Origin: an unicellular cyanobacterium SU3
Lineage (GTDB): Bacteria > Cyanobacteriota > Cyanobacteriia > Cyanobacteriales > Microcystaceae
Assembly (NCBI GenBank): GCA_002172675.1
Contig: NETF01000170.1
Coordinates: 1 to 53,934, forward strand
Direction: 5' to 3'
Length of the DNA: 53,934 nt
Shown here one piece after another: positions 19,247-27,966 of the stretch (its first letter is position 1; every line of letters starts with the position of its first letter). Under the pieces are notes generated by a model. It had not been told where the DNA came from, ran no database searches, and saw only the letters and a program-made list of their open reading frames with translations. The translations under genes and the position numbers were made by a program.

Positions 19247-19318
19247 TAAGAAACCGCCCGAACAAAAATGTCGGGCGGAGTGTGGTGTGAGGAGTGAACG
19301 GAAACATTTGTCTCCGCT
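19247..19318 (-). ncRNA. yfr1: Yfr1 small regulatory RNA
   Basis: On the minus strand, from about 19318, a 5' hairpin (CGGAGACA...TGTTTCCG, 19299-19316) is followed by a single-stranded stretch with the diagnostic motif ACTCCTCACAC (19285-19295). A strong terminator hairpin follows: CCGCCCGA/TCGGGCGG, 19254-19278, then T-rich. This matches the known Yfr1 plan of about 55-70 nt with two stem-loops around an unpaired motif, which base-pairs near ribosome sites of porin-type mRNAs in Prochlorococcus. The location next to trxA agrees with other cyanobacteria. A TACAAT box is placed correctly upstream. Confidence 0.9.
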
Positions 19319-19324
19319 TTCTCT

Positions 19325-19330
19325 ATTGTA
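19325..19330 (-). promoter_or_regulatory. -10 box of yfr1
   Basis: TACAAT on the minus strand ends seven bases before the first stem base of Yfr1, which gives a start near 19317-19318. No strong -35 box is apparent. Confidence 0.6.
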
Positions 19331-19587
19331 AGGGAGAATTTGCATTTTGATTCATTAAATTTGCCAAGATGAGAAATTTTTTTTTTGCTTAATGTGTTAA
19401 GCTAAGTAGTTATACTTGATATCGGCTTTCAAGGAGCGTTTCTCAACATCTTGCTTAAATTCAGCCGAAGACTAGGATAAATAGGGTTAAACTGCCTCTC
19501 TAATTCGTCTGAAGATAATGTTATTTATGGAATGGTAGAGGATAAGATCAATATAGTTCAGGTATGTCACCCTTATTGTAAAGTTTT

Positions 19588-21906
19588 ATGACGGCTTCTG
19601 TTAATTTCCTTTCTCAACTTAATCCTTCACAACGTATTGCTGTTGAACATTTCTGTGGTCCCCTTTTAGTGGTTGCGGGGGCAGGTTCAGGCAAAACTCG
19701 CGCTCTCACTTATAGAATTGCACACCTGATTACTCATCATCAAGTTGATCCTGAGTCAATTCTAGCAGTCACTTTTACCAATAAGGCCGCTAGAGAGATG
19801 AAAGATAGACTTGAACGGTTATTTGCCCAAGAAATGGCTTTAAAACAGCAGGGTCAACCGTTTAATTCCCTCTCAGAATATGATCAAAAACGGTTACTGT
19901 CTCACGTTTATAAGAAAACCACTAAAAAGTTATGGATTGGTACGTTTCATAGTTTATGCGCTAGAATTCTTCGCTACGATATTAATAAATATCAAGATGA
20001 AAGAAAGCGGAAATGGGAGCGTAATTTTTCCATTTTCGATGAATCTGATGTACAAAGTTTAGTTAAAAATATTGTTCTCAAACAGTTTAATTTAGACGAT
20101 AAAAAATTTAATCCTCGTAATGTTCGTTATACCATCAGTAATGCCAAAAATTTAGGATTGTCTCCTGACGCTTATTTGAAAGAAAATTCCTATGCAAAAG
20201 GTCGTATAATTGCCGAAGTTTATGAAGAATATCAAAATCAATTAGCTGCTAATAATGCCCTAGATTTTGATGACTTGATTTTAATTCCTGTTCGTTTATT
20301 TCAACAAAATGAGTCAATATTAGGTTATTGGCATTCTCAATTTAAACATATTTTAGTAGACGAATATCAAGATACTAACCAAATTCAATATCAATTAATT
20401 CAATTATTAACGACTAATGGAGAAACAAAAAAAAGTGAATGGAATTGGCAAAACCGCTCTATTTTTGTGGTAGGAGATGCGGATCAATCCATTTATAGTT
20501 TTCGCATGGCAGACTTTACCATTTTACTCAATTTTCAATCGGACTTTGGAGATGGTTTGCCGGATGAAGATACCAGAACCATGGTTAAATTAGAGGAAAA
20601 TTATCGCTCAACGGAAACAATTTTACAAGCAGCCAATCAACTCATTGAAAATAATAGTCAACGCATTGATAAAATTTTGCGTCCCACTAGAGGAGAAGGA
20701 GAAGAAATTTACTGTTATAAAGCAGAAGATGAGCGCATAGAATCGGATTTTGTGATTAGTAAAATTCAAGAATTAGTGGAAACTAACCCAGAATTAAATT
20801 GGGGAGATTTCGCCCTATTGTATCGGGTTAATGCTCAATCTCGACCCTTTGAAGATAACTTAATTCGTAACAATATTCCTTATACTATTGTCGGCGGATT
20901 TAAGTTTTATGACCGTCAAGAAATTAAAGATTCTCTTGCCTATTTACGCTTAATTGTTAATCCGTTTGATACTGTTAGTTTACTCAGAGTTATTAATTCT
21001 CCCCGTCGAGGAATTGGTAAAACCTCTGTTGATTCTTTACTGAAAGCAGCCCAAGAATTAGAAATCCCTCTATGGGAAATTATCAGTGACGAAACATCCG
21101 TTAAAACCTTAGCCGGAAGAGCCGCTAAATCAGTTAATAAGTTCGCTACAATAATAAAAGAATTACAAGGAAAATTGAAAGACCTTTCTGCGACTGAACT
21201 GTTTGATCAAGTGATGGAACAATCAGGTTATGTAGATGAGCTTAAACAAAAAGGAACAGAAGAAGCCGACAATAGACTCGAAAATATTTATGAATTATAC
21301 AGTGCGATCGCTCAATATCAAGAAGATAGTGAAGACACCAGTTTACAAGGTTATTTAACCAATGCCTCTCTTGCTTCGGATTTAGATAACCTGGATGAAG
21401 GACAAGAAAAAGTATCGTTAATGACCTTACACTCTGCCAAAGGGTTAGAATTTCCTATTGTCTTTTTAGTGGGATTAGAACAAGGAACTCTACCCCACAT
21501 TCGCAGTTTAAATGATCCTTTGTCCTTAGAAGAAGAACGAAGATTATGTTATGTCGGTATTACTCGAGCCCAAGAACAACTATTTATTACCCACGCTAGA
21601 GAACGTTATGTTTGGGGGTCAAAAGAAATGAAAACCCCTTCACAATTTTTACAAGAAATACCCCAAGATTTAATCAACAGTAATATTCGCCCAACTATCA
21701 AAAAAATTTACAAGAAAAAACCGGCTTCTAGTCAAAATAATACCAAATGGTCAGTCGGCGATCGCGTTATTCATCATAGTTTTGGAGAAGGGGAAATTAC
21801 TCATGTCTTAGGCTCAGGAAAAAAAACCAATTTAGCAATTAAATTTGCAGGACTCGGTCGCAAAATTGTTGACCCAAGAACCAACTCCATTACTAAAATT
21901 GAATAA
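19588..21906 (+). CDS. pcrA: ATP-dependent DNA helicase PcrA/UvrD
   Basis: This superfamily 1A 3'-5' helicase works in repair, replication-fork restart and removal of RecA. 'GAGSGKTRALTYRIAHL' holds the Walker A (31-37), 'AVTFTNKAAREMK' is motif Ia, 'ILVDEYQDTN' is motif II, and 'VVGDADQSIYSFRMAD' is motif III. 'VKLEENYRSTETIL' is motif IV, 'VSLMTLHSAKGLEFPIVFLVGLEQGTLPH' is motif V, and 'EEERRLCYVGITRAQEQLF' is motif VI. At 772 residues it is full length, and the C-terminal Tudor-like end 'WSVGDRVIHHSFGEGEITHV', which in PcrA binds RNA polymerase, is present. It is divergent from yfr1 and trxA across a 270-bp spacer. Confidence 0.95.
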   Translation: MTASVNFLSQLNPSQRIAVEHFCGPLLVVAGAGSGKTRALTYRIAHLITHHQVDPESILAVTFTNKAAREMKDRLERLFAQEMALKQQGQPFNSLSEYDQKRLLSHVYKKTTKKLWIGTFHSLCARILRYDINKYQDERKRKWERNFSIFDESDVQSLVKNIVLKQFNLDDKKFNPRNVRYTISNAKNLGLSPDAYLKENSYAKGRIIAEVYEEYQNQLAANNALDFDDLILIPVRLFQQNESILGYWHSQFKHILVDEYQDTNQIQYQLIQLLTTNGETKKSEWNWQNRSIFVVGDADQSIYSFRMADFTILLNFQSDFGDGLPDEDTRTMVKLEENYRSTETILQAANQLIENNSQRIDKILRPTRGEGEEIYCYKAEDERIESDFVISKIQELVETNPELNWGDFALLYRVNAQSRPFEDNLIRNNIPYTIVGGFKFYDRQEIKDSLAYLRLIVNPFDTVSLLRVINSPRRGIGKTSVDSLLKAAQELEIPLWEIISDETSVKTLAGRAAKSVNKFATIIKELQGKLKDLSATELFDQVMEQSGYVDELKQKGTEEADNRLENIYELYSAIAQYQEDSEDTSLQGYLTNASLASDLDNLDEGQEKVSLMTLHSAKGLEFPIVFLVGLEQGTLPHIRSLNDPLSLEEERRLCYVGITRAQEQLFITHARERYVWGSKEMKTPSQFLQEIPQDLINSNIRPTIKKIYKKKPASSQNNTKWSVGDRVIHHSFGEGEITHVLGSGKKTNLAIKFAGLGRKIVDPRTNSITKIE

Positions 21907-22068
21907 CATTAGCACCCAGGATAGACGCTTTAACCAGTGACCTATGTCTGAAGTCAGACTCCATATTCAAGTATTTATCACTCTAGAGTGACGTGATTTT
22001 CTTGATTAGTTTTTAGACTGAGATCACAATCTCAAAAGCAACAATGACTAAAAATTAAGAGGACAACT

Positions 22069-22302
22069 ATGACTTCAGCAACTGATAAAAGCCAATGCAC
22101 TACAGGAACAAACAACGAAGTTTATGACTTAGTTAGCGTTGTGTATCATGCTCTAGAAGGAGCAGTTACCTATGACCAATATATCGAGGATGCTAAGTCT
22201 GCAGGTGATAACGAATTAGCTTCTTTCTTTGAGGAATTAAAAGACAATAATTGTCAGATGGCTAATAAAGCTAAGTCTTTGCTAAAAAGTCGCATGGACT
22301 AA
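22069..22302 (+). CDS. Small conserved ferritin-like helical protein, 77 aa
   Basis: I do not recognise a named family. The protein is mostly two amphipathic helices: 'EVYDLVSVVYHALEGAVTYDQYIEDAKSAGDNELASFF' and then 'EELKDNNCQMANKAKSLL'. The pattern of His and Glu with an aromatic, 'YHALEGAVTYDQY', is like half of a ferritin or rubrerythrin-type bundle, but no full metal site can be demonstrated. It has no signal or membrane segment, so it should be cytosolic. A good AGAGGAC lies about 8 bases before the ATG. Its neighbours are stress-related (a DUF2267 relic and HdeD), which suggests a stress role (inference). Confidence 0.7.
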   Translation: MTSATDKSQCTTGTNNEVYDLVSVVYHALEGAVTYDQYIEDAKSAGDNELASFFEELKDNNCQMANKAKSLLKSRMD

Positions 22303-22309
22303 GCATTAA

Positions 22310-22429
22310 GATGTACTCAAAGAAGCAATTAGTCCGGGTGAAATTGAGGATATTCGCTCTCAACTACCCAATGAATACTTATCCCTATTCGAGTTGGGCA
22401 GCGAAGGAAGATTAGAAGTTAATTCATAG
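22310..22429 (+). pseudogene. DUF2267-family protein, 3' remnant
   Basis: The frame opens after a stop at 22307-22309 and reads DVLKEAISPGEIEDIRSQLP, then NEYLSLFELG, to the stop at 22427-22429. This is the typical end of DUF2267 proteins ('GExxDxxxQLPxxYxxLF'). There is no start codon or N-terminal helical part, so only about 39 codons remain directly behind the 77-aa gene. A deletion that fused the two loci is a simple explanation. Confidence 0.65.
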
Positions 22430-22495
22430 AAATCAATGAGCTATTAGTAGGTGGATGTGGGGAGTAAATAAGTAAATTGCAAAGGGGTTAAATCA

Positions 22496-23083
22496 ATGAA
22501 ACCAAACTCTAACAGGCGATTGAGAATGGGGACTTTGCTGGCTCGTAATTGGTGGACGGTGGCCTTTCGGGGCGTTATTGCCTTGCTATTTGGCATCGCC
22601 ATCTTTGCCTGGCCAGGGGTTACGTTGGCAGTTCTAGTCGGTCTTTTTGGCTTTTTTGCGTTAATCGGTGGGCTTTTATTATTAGTAGCAGCCCTAAAAC
22701 AACGTCATACTGATGAACCTTGGGGGCTACTCTTGCTAGAAGGACTATTAAGCATCGCCATCGGTATCGCCGTGTTTGCCTGGCCTAGCATGACGGGATT
22801 ATTCTTAGTTTATTTAATTGCTGCTTGGGCAATTATGTCAGGAATTTTTGAGCTAATAGCGGCCATTCAACTGCGACGGCAAATCAGAAATGAATGGCTA
22901 TTAATCGTAGCTGCTATTGCTTCTCTTCTGTTTGGTTTTCTCTTGGCATTCTGGCCGGTAGCAGGTGCATTAGCAATTATGTGGATAATCGGAGCTTATG
23001 CCCTTATTTTCGGCATACTTTTCTTAATTCTTGCCTTTCGATTACGAAATTGGAACCGAAGAGAGTCGCAACCATCGATTTAG
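22496..23083 (+). CDS. HdeD-family (DUF308) membrane protein
   Basis: The 195-residue protein has six hydrophobic segments arranged as three repeated hairpins, each with a Trp-Pro turn: 'IAIFAWPGVTLAVLVGLFG', 'IAVFAWPSMTGLFLVYLIAAWA', 'LLAFWPVAGALAIMWIIGAYA'. This pattern defines the HdeD family; E. coli HdeD supports acid resistance at high cell density. Its mechanism is unknown. The N-terminus is basic and cytoplasmic. It is followed 12 bp later by the gutted SDR gene. Confidence 0.88.
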   Translation: MKPNSNRRLRMGTLLARNWWTVAFRGVIALLFGIAIFAWPGVTLAVLVGLFGFFALIGGLLLLVAALKQRHTDEPWGLLLLEGLLSIAIGIAVFAWPSMTGLFLVYLIAAWAIMSGIFELIAAIQLRRQIRNEWLLIVAAIASLLFGFLLAFWPVAGALAIMWIIGAYALIFGILFLILAFRLRNWNRRESQPSI

Positions 23084-23095
23084 GGGTCTAGAATT

Positions 23096-23622
23096 ATGAA
23101 TCGAGTGAAAGATGCAGAATACTGGCATCTTGATGTGTCCCAAGAATCACAAGTTCAACAGGTTTTTACTGAAGTTGAGGACAAGTGGGGTAAAGTAGAT
23201 GTTTTGGTTAATAATGCGGGAATCTCTGGGGTTGATAAACCTACCCATGAAATCACTGCTCAAGAGTGGAACAAATTGATGGTCATTAATGTTAATAGGG
23301 TTTTCTTTTGCACTAAATACGCAATCCCCATGATGATGAAACTGAGTAGTGGCAGTATTATTAATCTCTCTTCTATGCTAAAGACAAAATTCGGGTTAAT
23401 TCTGTTCATCCCGGTTTTATTTGGACACCATTGGTTGAAGACTATCTTAAACAACAAGGGGATGTAGAATCAGGGCGCAAAAAACTCGATAATTTACATC
23501 CTATCGGCCACGTTGGCAAACCAGAAGATATTGCCTACGGAATTCTCTATCGAGCTAGTGATGAATCCAAATTTGTCACGGGAGCAGAGTTAGTTATTGA
23601 CGGAGGTTATACGGCTCGATAA
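23096..23622 (+). pseudogene. Short-chain dehydrogenase/reductase, N-truncated and internally deleted
   Basis: Two pieces of one SDR gene are visible in different frames. The first has 'VDVLVNNAGISG' (NNAG, about 39-42), then 'NVNRVFFCTKYAIPMMM' and 'GSIINLSS'. At about 23370-23374 the sequence jumps to 'YAKDKIRVNSVHPGFIWTP' in another frame and continues to the usual end 'KFVTGAELVIDGGYTAR'. Missing are the N-terminal TGxxxGIG cofactor loop and the middle segment with the catalytic YxxxK. That means an N-terminal loss plus an internal deletion of roughly 100 bp or more with frameshift. The product cannot be a working oxidoreductase. Confidence 0.92.
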
Positions 23623-23684
23623 ATACTGATAACTGATAAACTAATCAACAAGTAGATCCCCTTATTATTCAAGAGTTTACTACC

Positions 23685-24173
23685 TTGTCTTCTTCCCAAG
23701 AGTCTAACCAACTACCCCCTACCACTGCTATCGCCCCCAAAACTCCCCTCAAAGCAACCACAGAAAAGTGGTTTGAGTATTCTGTTAAAGTACAACCTCA
23801 TCATACCGACTATGGAGGGGTTGTTTGGCATGGGACCTATTTAACCTGGATGGAAACAGCCAGAGGGGAATATTTAGAGTCAATGGGCATTAATTTTGCC
23901 GAATTAGTGAAACTAGGATGCGATATCAATGTGGTAGAAACCTATTTACGCTACCACAAAGGACTTCGGTTAGGAGACATCGCTCTTGTTAAAACTCGTA
24001 TGATCGAAATGACGGGGGTTCGGATGCACTTCGACTATCGAATCGAATCAAGCGATCGCCAACAAGTTTATGTGACGGGAAAAATAACCTTAGTGGCCGT
24101 TGATCGTAAAAAAGGAAAAATTATGCGTCAACTTCCTCCTGCTGTTAAAGATATACTGGTCAAGTTACTATAA
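23685..24173 (+). CDS. Acyl-CoA thioesterase, 4HBT hot-dog family
   Basis: The protein has a single hot-dog domain of the 4-hydroxybenzoyl-CoA thioesterase (YbgC/FadM-like) type. 'VQPHHTDYGGVVWHGTYLTWMETARGEYLESMG' has the Asp-x-x-x-x-Val-x-x signature with the catalytic Asp (about residue 42). A 25-residue Pro/Thr-rich leader precedes the fold. The likely start is TTG at 23685, since no ATG is found before the domain. Substrates of such cyanobacterial enzymes range from fatty acyl-CoA to aromatic acyl-CoA and cannot be told here. It ends 28 bp before the first GT4 gene and may be cotranscribed with it. Confidence 0.8.
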   Translation: MSSSQESNQLPPTTAIAPKTPLKATTEKWFEYSVKVQPHHTDYGGVVWHGTYLTWMETARGEYLESMGINFAELVKLGCDINVVETYLRYHKGLRLGDIALVKTRMIEMTGVRMHFDYRIESSDRQQVYVTGKITLVAVDRKKGKIMRQLPPAVKDILVKLL

Positions 24174-24201
24174 TCTTCAGATTCCTTTTATCGTCAACGG
24201 T

Positions 24202-25428
24202 ATGACCATCAAAAGCTTATTTATTACCAAAGAAGTCCCCATTCCCATCAAAGGAGGGGTTTCCTTACGAAACTGGCAAAATATGAATGTGATGATGAAA
24301 TTCGGCCCAGTAGCGGTTTTTTCTGCGGCCAACTGGACACCGAACTATCACACTTTGCCAGGGGTTGAGGTTTGGAAACATTACAATGTTGACGACACGA
24401 GAACCAAATGGGAAGAGTTAGAACGGCGTTTATGGTGGTTACGGCCTATCGGAGATCCCGATGCAGACTGGCCCTATTGTCGGTTTACTGCTCAAAAATT
24501 AGCCGAACTCATGGCAGAATTTAAACCGGATCTAGTCATCCTTGAACAAGTTTGGTTATATCGTTATTTATCGGTCGTCAAACAGTTTTCTTGCTATATT
24601 ATCTTTGATAACCATAACATTGAAGCCCATTTGGCAGCCCAACCGGATCGATCGCAAGAAAGCATTAGAAGTCAAATAAAAGCTAAAATTCAAACTTCCC
24701 ATTTAAGAGGAATGGAAAAAAAGTTGACTGATCAAGTGGATCAAGTTTGGCTATGTAGTGAAGATGATGTGCAACTCTGTCAACAAATGTATGGTAAACA
24801 AACCCCTCTTTATGTGATTCCCAATGGGGTTAATATTGATAACTATGCCAAAGGGTTTAACAACCAATACGAACCAGTAGAAAAAGTTAAAAATAAAGAA
24901 CGTACTATCCTATTTTTAGGACAACTATCCTATTATCCTAATAAAATTGCTGCTGAATTATTAATTGACGAAATTTATCCTAAAATCAAACAAAATTATC
25001 CCGACTGTCAATTACTATTAGTGGGACGAACCCCCACCCCAAAAATGTTAGCAGTAGCTGAAAAAGATCCCGATATTATTGTTACTGGAAGCGTTCGAGA
25101 GGTACAACCTTATGTTGCTGCTGCTAGTATGATGGTTGTCCCTTTATTACACGGAGGTGGAACTCGCTTAAAATTATTAGAATCCTTTGCCTCCGGTTGC
25201 CCTGTTATTAGTACCACAAAAGGGGCAGAAGGGTTAGATGCAATTGATGGAAAACACTTATTAATTAGAAATACCATTGAGGAAATAATCGAAGGTATAG
25301 AAAAACTTTGGGCAGAACCTTCTTTAAGATTAGAATTACGAAACAATGCCTATGAATTAGTCAAACAGGAATATTCTTGGGAAGCAACTTATAAGCGAGT
25401 TCAAACAGCTATCAAGAATTTTTTATAA
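24202..25428 (+). CDS. GT4-family glycosyltransferase (first of a tandem pair)
   Basis: I set the start at the ATG 24202, which begins MTIKSLFITKEVPIPIKGG; the longer frame to 24100 would overlap the thioesterase. The N-terminal acceptor half has 'GVSLRNWQNMNVMMKFG' and 'IIFDNHNIEAHL'. The C-terminal donor half has 'ILFLGQLSYYPNKIAAELL' and the nucleotide-sugar motif 'HGGGTRLKLLESFASGCPVIS', with the Glu pair of GT4 enzymes. It is about 409 residues, normal length. The next gene is a close paralogue of equal layout. They may act in sequence on one polysaccharide. The sugar and acceptor are unknown. Confidence 0.88.
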   Translation: MTIKSLFITKEVPIPIKGGVSLRNWQNMNVMMKFGPVAVFSAANWTPNYHTLPGVEVWKHYNVDDTRTKWEELERRLWWLRPIGDPDADWPYCRFTAQKLAELMAEFKPDLVILEQVWLYRYLSVVKQFSCYIIFDNHNIEAHLAAQPDRSQESIRSQIKAKIQTSHLRGMEKKLTDQVDQVWLCSEDDVQLCQQMYGKQTPLYVIPNGVNIDNYAKGFNNQYEPVEKVKNKERTILFLGQLSYYPNKIAAELLIDEIYPKIKQNYPDCQLLLVGRTPTPKMLAVAEKDPDIIVTGSVREVQPYVAAASMMVVPLLHGGGTRLKLLESFASGCPVISTTKGAEGLDAIDGKHLLIRNTIEEIIEGIEKLWAEPSLRLELRNNAYELVKQEYSWEATYKRVQTAIKNFL

Positions 25429-25451
25429 TTATATTATTAGTTAATAATCTG

Positions 25452-26663
25452 ATGATTAAATCTAAAATTAAAACTCTATTTGTAACTCGATATCTTCCTT
25501 ATCCTCCCTTAGGAGGGGCTGCTTTAAGGAATTGGCAGAATATTAATATAATGAGAAAGTATGGATCTGTATCAATTGTGTCCATTGGTTCAGATCAAGC
25601 GGATCAAGTAGAATTACCGGGAATTGAGTTTTGGGATCATTTTGTTGTTAATAAATCTATAGATTCTTGGGAAAAGTATAGACGTAAATTCTGGCCAATT
25701 CGCCGGTTTGGTTATCCAGATGTTGATAAAGTTTATCAGAAAAATATACTTAATCAATTAAAAAATAGTTTAACTAAATTTCAGCCTGATATTGTTATTA
25801 TTGAAGAATTATGGACATATAATTATTTAAAAATAATTCAACAATTTCCTTGTAAAATAATTTTAGATGATCATAATATAGAAGCAGATTTACTTGAACA
25901 AAATTATGGTAAATTGAAACTAAAAGTTCCACGACTAAAAGCCATAGAAAAAAGCTTTATCCAGCAAGTTGATCAAGTTTGGGTTTGTAGTGAAGATGAT
26001 AAAAAACTGTTAAATAAATTATACGGAAAGAGTACCGATGCTTACTCAATTCCTAATACAATTAATATTAATGATTATCATAATATTTATCAAGGAAAAG
26101 AAGATTACCCTAGTTATTTAAACCCCACAAACCATAATATTCTATTTTTAGGACAATATAATTATCCTCCTAATGCGATCGCAGCTAAAATATTAATCGA
26201 AAAAATTTATCCTCAAGTCAAACAACAATATCCTGATACTAAACTATTATTAGTAGGGCGTAATTCTAATAGTAAAATGCGCCAAGCATCTCAACAAGAT
26301 CCCGATATCATTGTAACCGGAAGTGTCCCAGATGTTCGTCCGTATTTAGCAGCAGCAAGTCTCATGGTTGTTCCCTTACAAACAGGAGGAGGAACTCGTT
26401 TAAAAATATTAGAAGCATTAGCATCCGGTTGTCCTATTATTAGTACCGCTAAAGGCGCAGAAGGAATCCAAAGTGAAGATAGAGTCCATCTCCTTATTAA
26501 AGAAACCCCTGAAGATATTATCAAAGGAATAGTTGAAATTTGGACAAATTCATCGCTAAAAATTTCTTTAAAAGAAAAAGGGTTTCAATTAGTTAAATCT
26601 CAATATTCTTGGGAAGCAATTACACCTAATATTGAAAAAGTAATCTTTAAATTATTGAATTAG
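25452..26663 (+). CDS. GT4-family glycosyltransferase (second of a tandem pair)
   Basis: It follows its paralogue by 23 bp on the same strand and repeats the same landmarks: 'LFVTRYLPYPPLGGAALRNWQNINIMRKYG', 'IILDDHNIEADLL', 'QQVDQVWVCSEDDKKL' and 'TGGGTRLKILEALASGCPIIS'. The two proteins are alike over their whole length but clearly diverged, so this is an old tandem duplication. It is more AT-rich in third positions than the first copy. Both are cytoplasmic glycosyltransferases using nucleotide-sugar donors. Confidence 0.88.
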   Translation: MIKSKIKTLFVTRYLPYPPLGGAALRNWQNINIMRKYGSVSIVSIGSDQADQVELPGIEFWDHFVVNKSIDSWEKYRRKFWPIRRFGYPDVDKVYQKNILNQLKNSLTKFQPDIVIIEELWTYNYLKIIQQFPCKIILDDHNIEADLLEQNYGKLKLKVPRLKAIEKSFIQQVDQVWVCSEDDKKLLNKLYGKSTDAYSIPNTININDYHNIYQGKEDYPSYLNPTNHNILFLGQYNYPPNAIAAKILIEKIYPQVKQQYPDTKLLLVGRNSNSKMRQASQQDPDIIVTGSVPDVRPYLAAASLMVVPLQTGGGTRLKILEALASGCPIISTAKGAEGIQSEDRVHLLIKETPEDIIKGIVEIWTNSSLKISLKEKGFQLVKSQYSWEAITPNIEKVIFKLLN

Positions 26664-26797
26664 TTAGTATAGTTACTATAGTTTAATGACTTCATATTTT
26701 ATGAAATCTAAGATATCTGATAGGGTTAAACTCATACTTTTAATTAATAATAATTATAATATGATTTAAAATACTTAGTTACTAGAACTATAAATCA

Positions 26798-27640
26798 TTA
26801 TTTAGCTTTTGTAAAGACATTTAGTTTTTTAAAAATTCCTGATAAAATTTCATCAGGATGTCTCTCAAAGTATTGAACTTTACTCCATAGGTTTTGTAAC
26901 CAATAACGTTTAACTTGAATTTGTAATTTTTCCCTAGGAGATAATTGTTGATAATACTTATTAAATAAATTGCTCATTCTTTTTTCGCCCTGTCCACTTT
27001 CTCGATCATTAAAAGTCTTTGTCCCTTCAATATCTCGATAATTTCCCCAAAGTTCATCTTGATAATAAACCTTAGCTTTTTGCACAACTCTAAATAAAAA
27101 ATCCACATCCATTGTGTAATGATCTTCAATATCATATAAACCAATTTCATCATGTAAAGACTTATGATAAAAATAAGCAGAGGGATTAATCGGATGAGGA
27201 TTGATTGACCAACCTAATAATAGTTCTGTTAACTTTAATTTTTGAGGTTTATTAATAAACTTCACTTTGCCATTTTCATCCCAAACCTTACAGTTACCCA
27301 CCAAAAAACTATTATTAGGTAAAGTTTTAAAAATGTCTAATACTCGATTTAAAACATGAGGCTGGTAATAATCATCAACATTCAAAATAGCAATAATCTC
27401 ACCTTTAGCAAGATTAATCCCTTTATTCATAGCATCAGATTGACCTTGATCAGCTTCAGAAATCCAACGAAGATGAGGGTAGTTTTCAGCATATTGTTTA
27501 ATAATTCCAACCGTCTTATCTTTAGATCCTCCATCCACAATAATATGTTCAACATCCGAACAATTTTGTTCAATAACAACCTGAATACAAGATTCAATAA
27601 AAGCTTCACCGTTATAAACAGGAGTGATAACAGTAATCAT
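26798..27640 (-). CDS. GT2-family glycosyltransferase
   Basis: This is an inverting GT-A fold transferase. 'MITVITPVYNGEAFIESCI' opens the nucleotide-binding fold, 'HIIVDGGSKDKTV' is the UDP-contact region, and 'GEIIAILNVDDYYQP' holds the metal-binding DxD-like Asp89-Asp90. The acceptor-side helix 'HYTMDVDFLFRVVQKAKV' contains the catalytic-base-like Asp. It has 280 residues without membrane helices. It converges with the GT4 pair and probably belongs to the same glycan cluster; the glycan is unknown. Confidence 0.88.
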   Translation of the reverse strand: MITVITPVYNGEAFIESCIQVVIEQNCSDVEHIIVDGGSKDKTVGIIKQYAENYPHLRWISEADQGQSDAMNKGINLAKGEIIAILNVDDYYQPHVLNRVLDIFKTLPNNSFLVGNCKVWDENGKVKFINKPQKLKLTELLLGWSINPHPINPSAYFYHKSLHDEIGLYDIEDHYTMDVDFLFRVVQKAKVYYQDELWGNYRDIEGTKTFNDRESGQGEKRMSNLFNKYYQQLSPREKLQIQVKRYWLQNLWSKVQYFERHPDEILSGIFKKLNVFTKAK

Positions 27641-27817
27641 AGTTAATTCAAGATAAATTCTAACTTATTTTAACAGAATTGTAGCAAAACTTCTTATCTC
27701 ATATAAATACCCCAAGCTGAATAACCATGATAGTAAAAAAAGGGAATAGAGAAGAAGAATTGAACCTTCTCCTCTTCACTTCATTACCGAGGCTTTTATC
27801 TCGGAGGCAAAAGTTAT

Positions 27818-27959
27818 AAGGCAAAAGGCAAGAGCTTTTCTAATCCCTTATCTCTTCGGTTTAAAGCGGAGTTTTTCTTGCACGGAATTGGTTTAGGAGA
27901 GGTAGCAATCCTCTTCTTTAACCATTGACTTTTGCTTGTTACCTATTGCCTTTTACCTT
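27818..27959. repeat. Imperfect inverted repeat in a 326-bp gene-free spacer
   Basis: The spacer 27641-27966 has no gene. AAGGCAAAAGGCAA (27818-27831) is the near complement of TTGCCTTTTACCTT (27946-27959), with one mismatch. These could be ends of a 142-bp MITE relic; the interior carries no frame. Small hairpins also lie nearby (CCGAG/CTCGG at about 27787-27804). Confidence 0.4.
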
Positions 27960-27966
27960 GACTAAT

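Noticed and set aside
24100-24201. Longer N-terminus for the first GT4 gene
   Set aside because: It would overlap the thioesterase end by more than 70 bases and adds residues without family similarity; the ATG at 24202 matches the paralogue's start.
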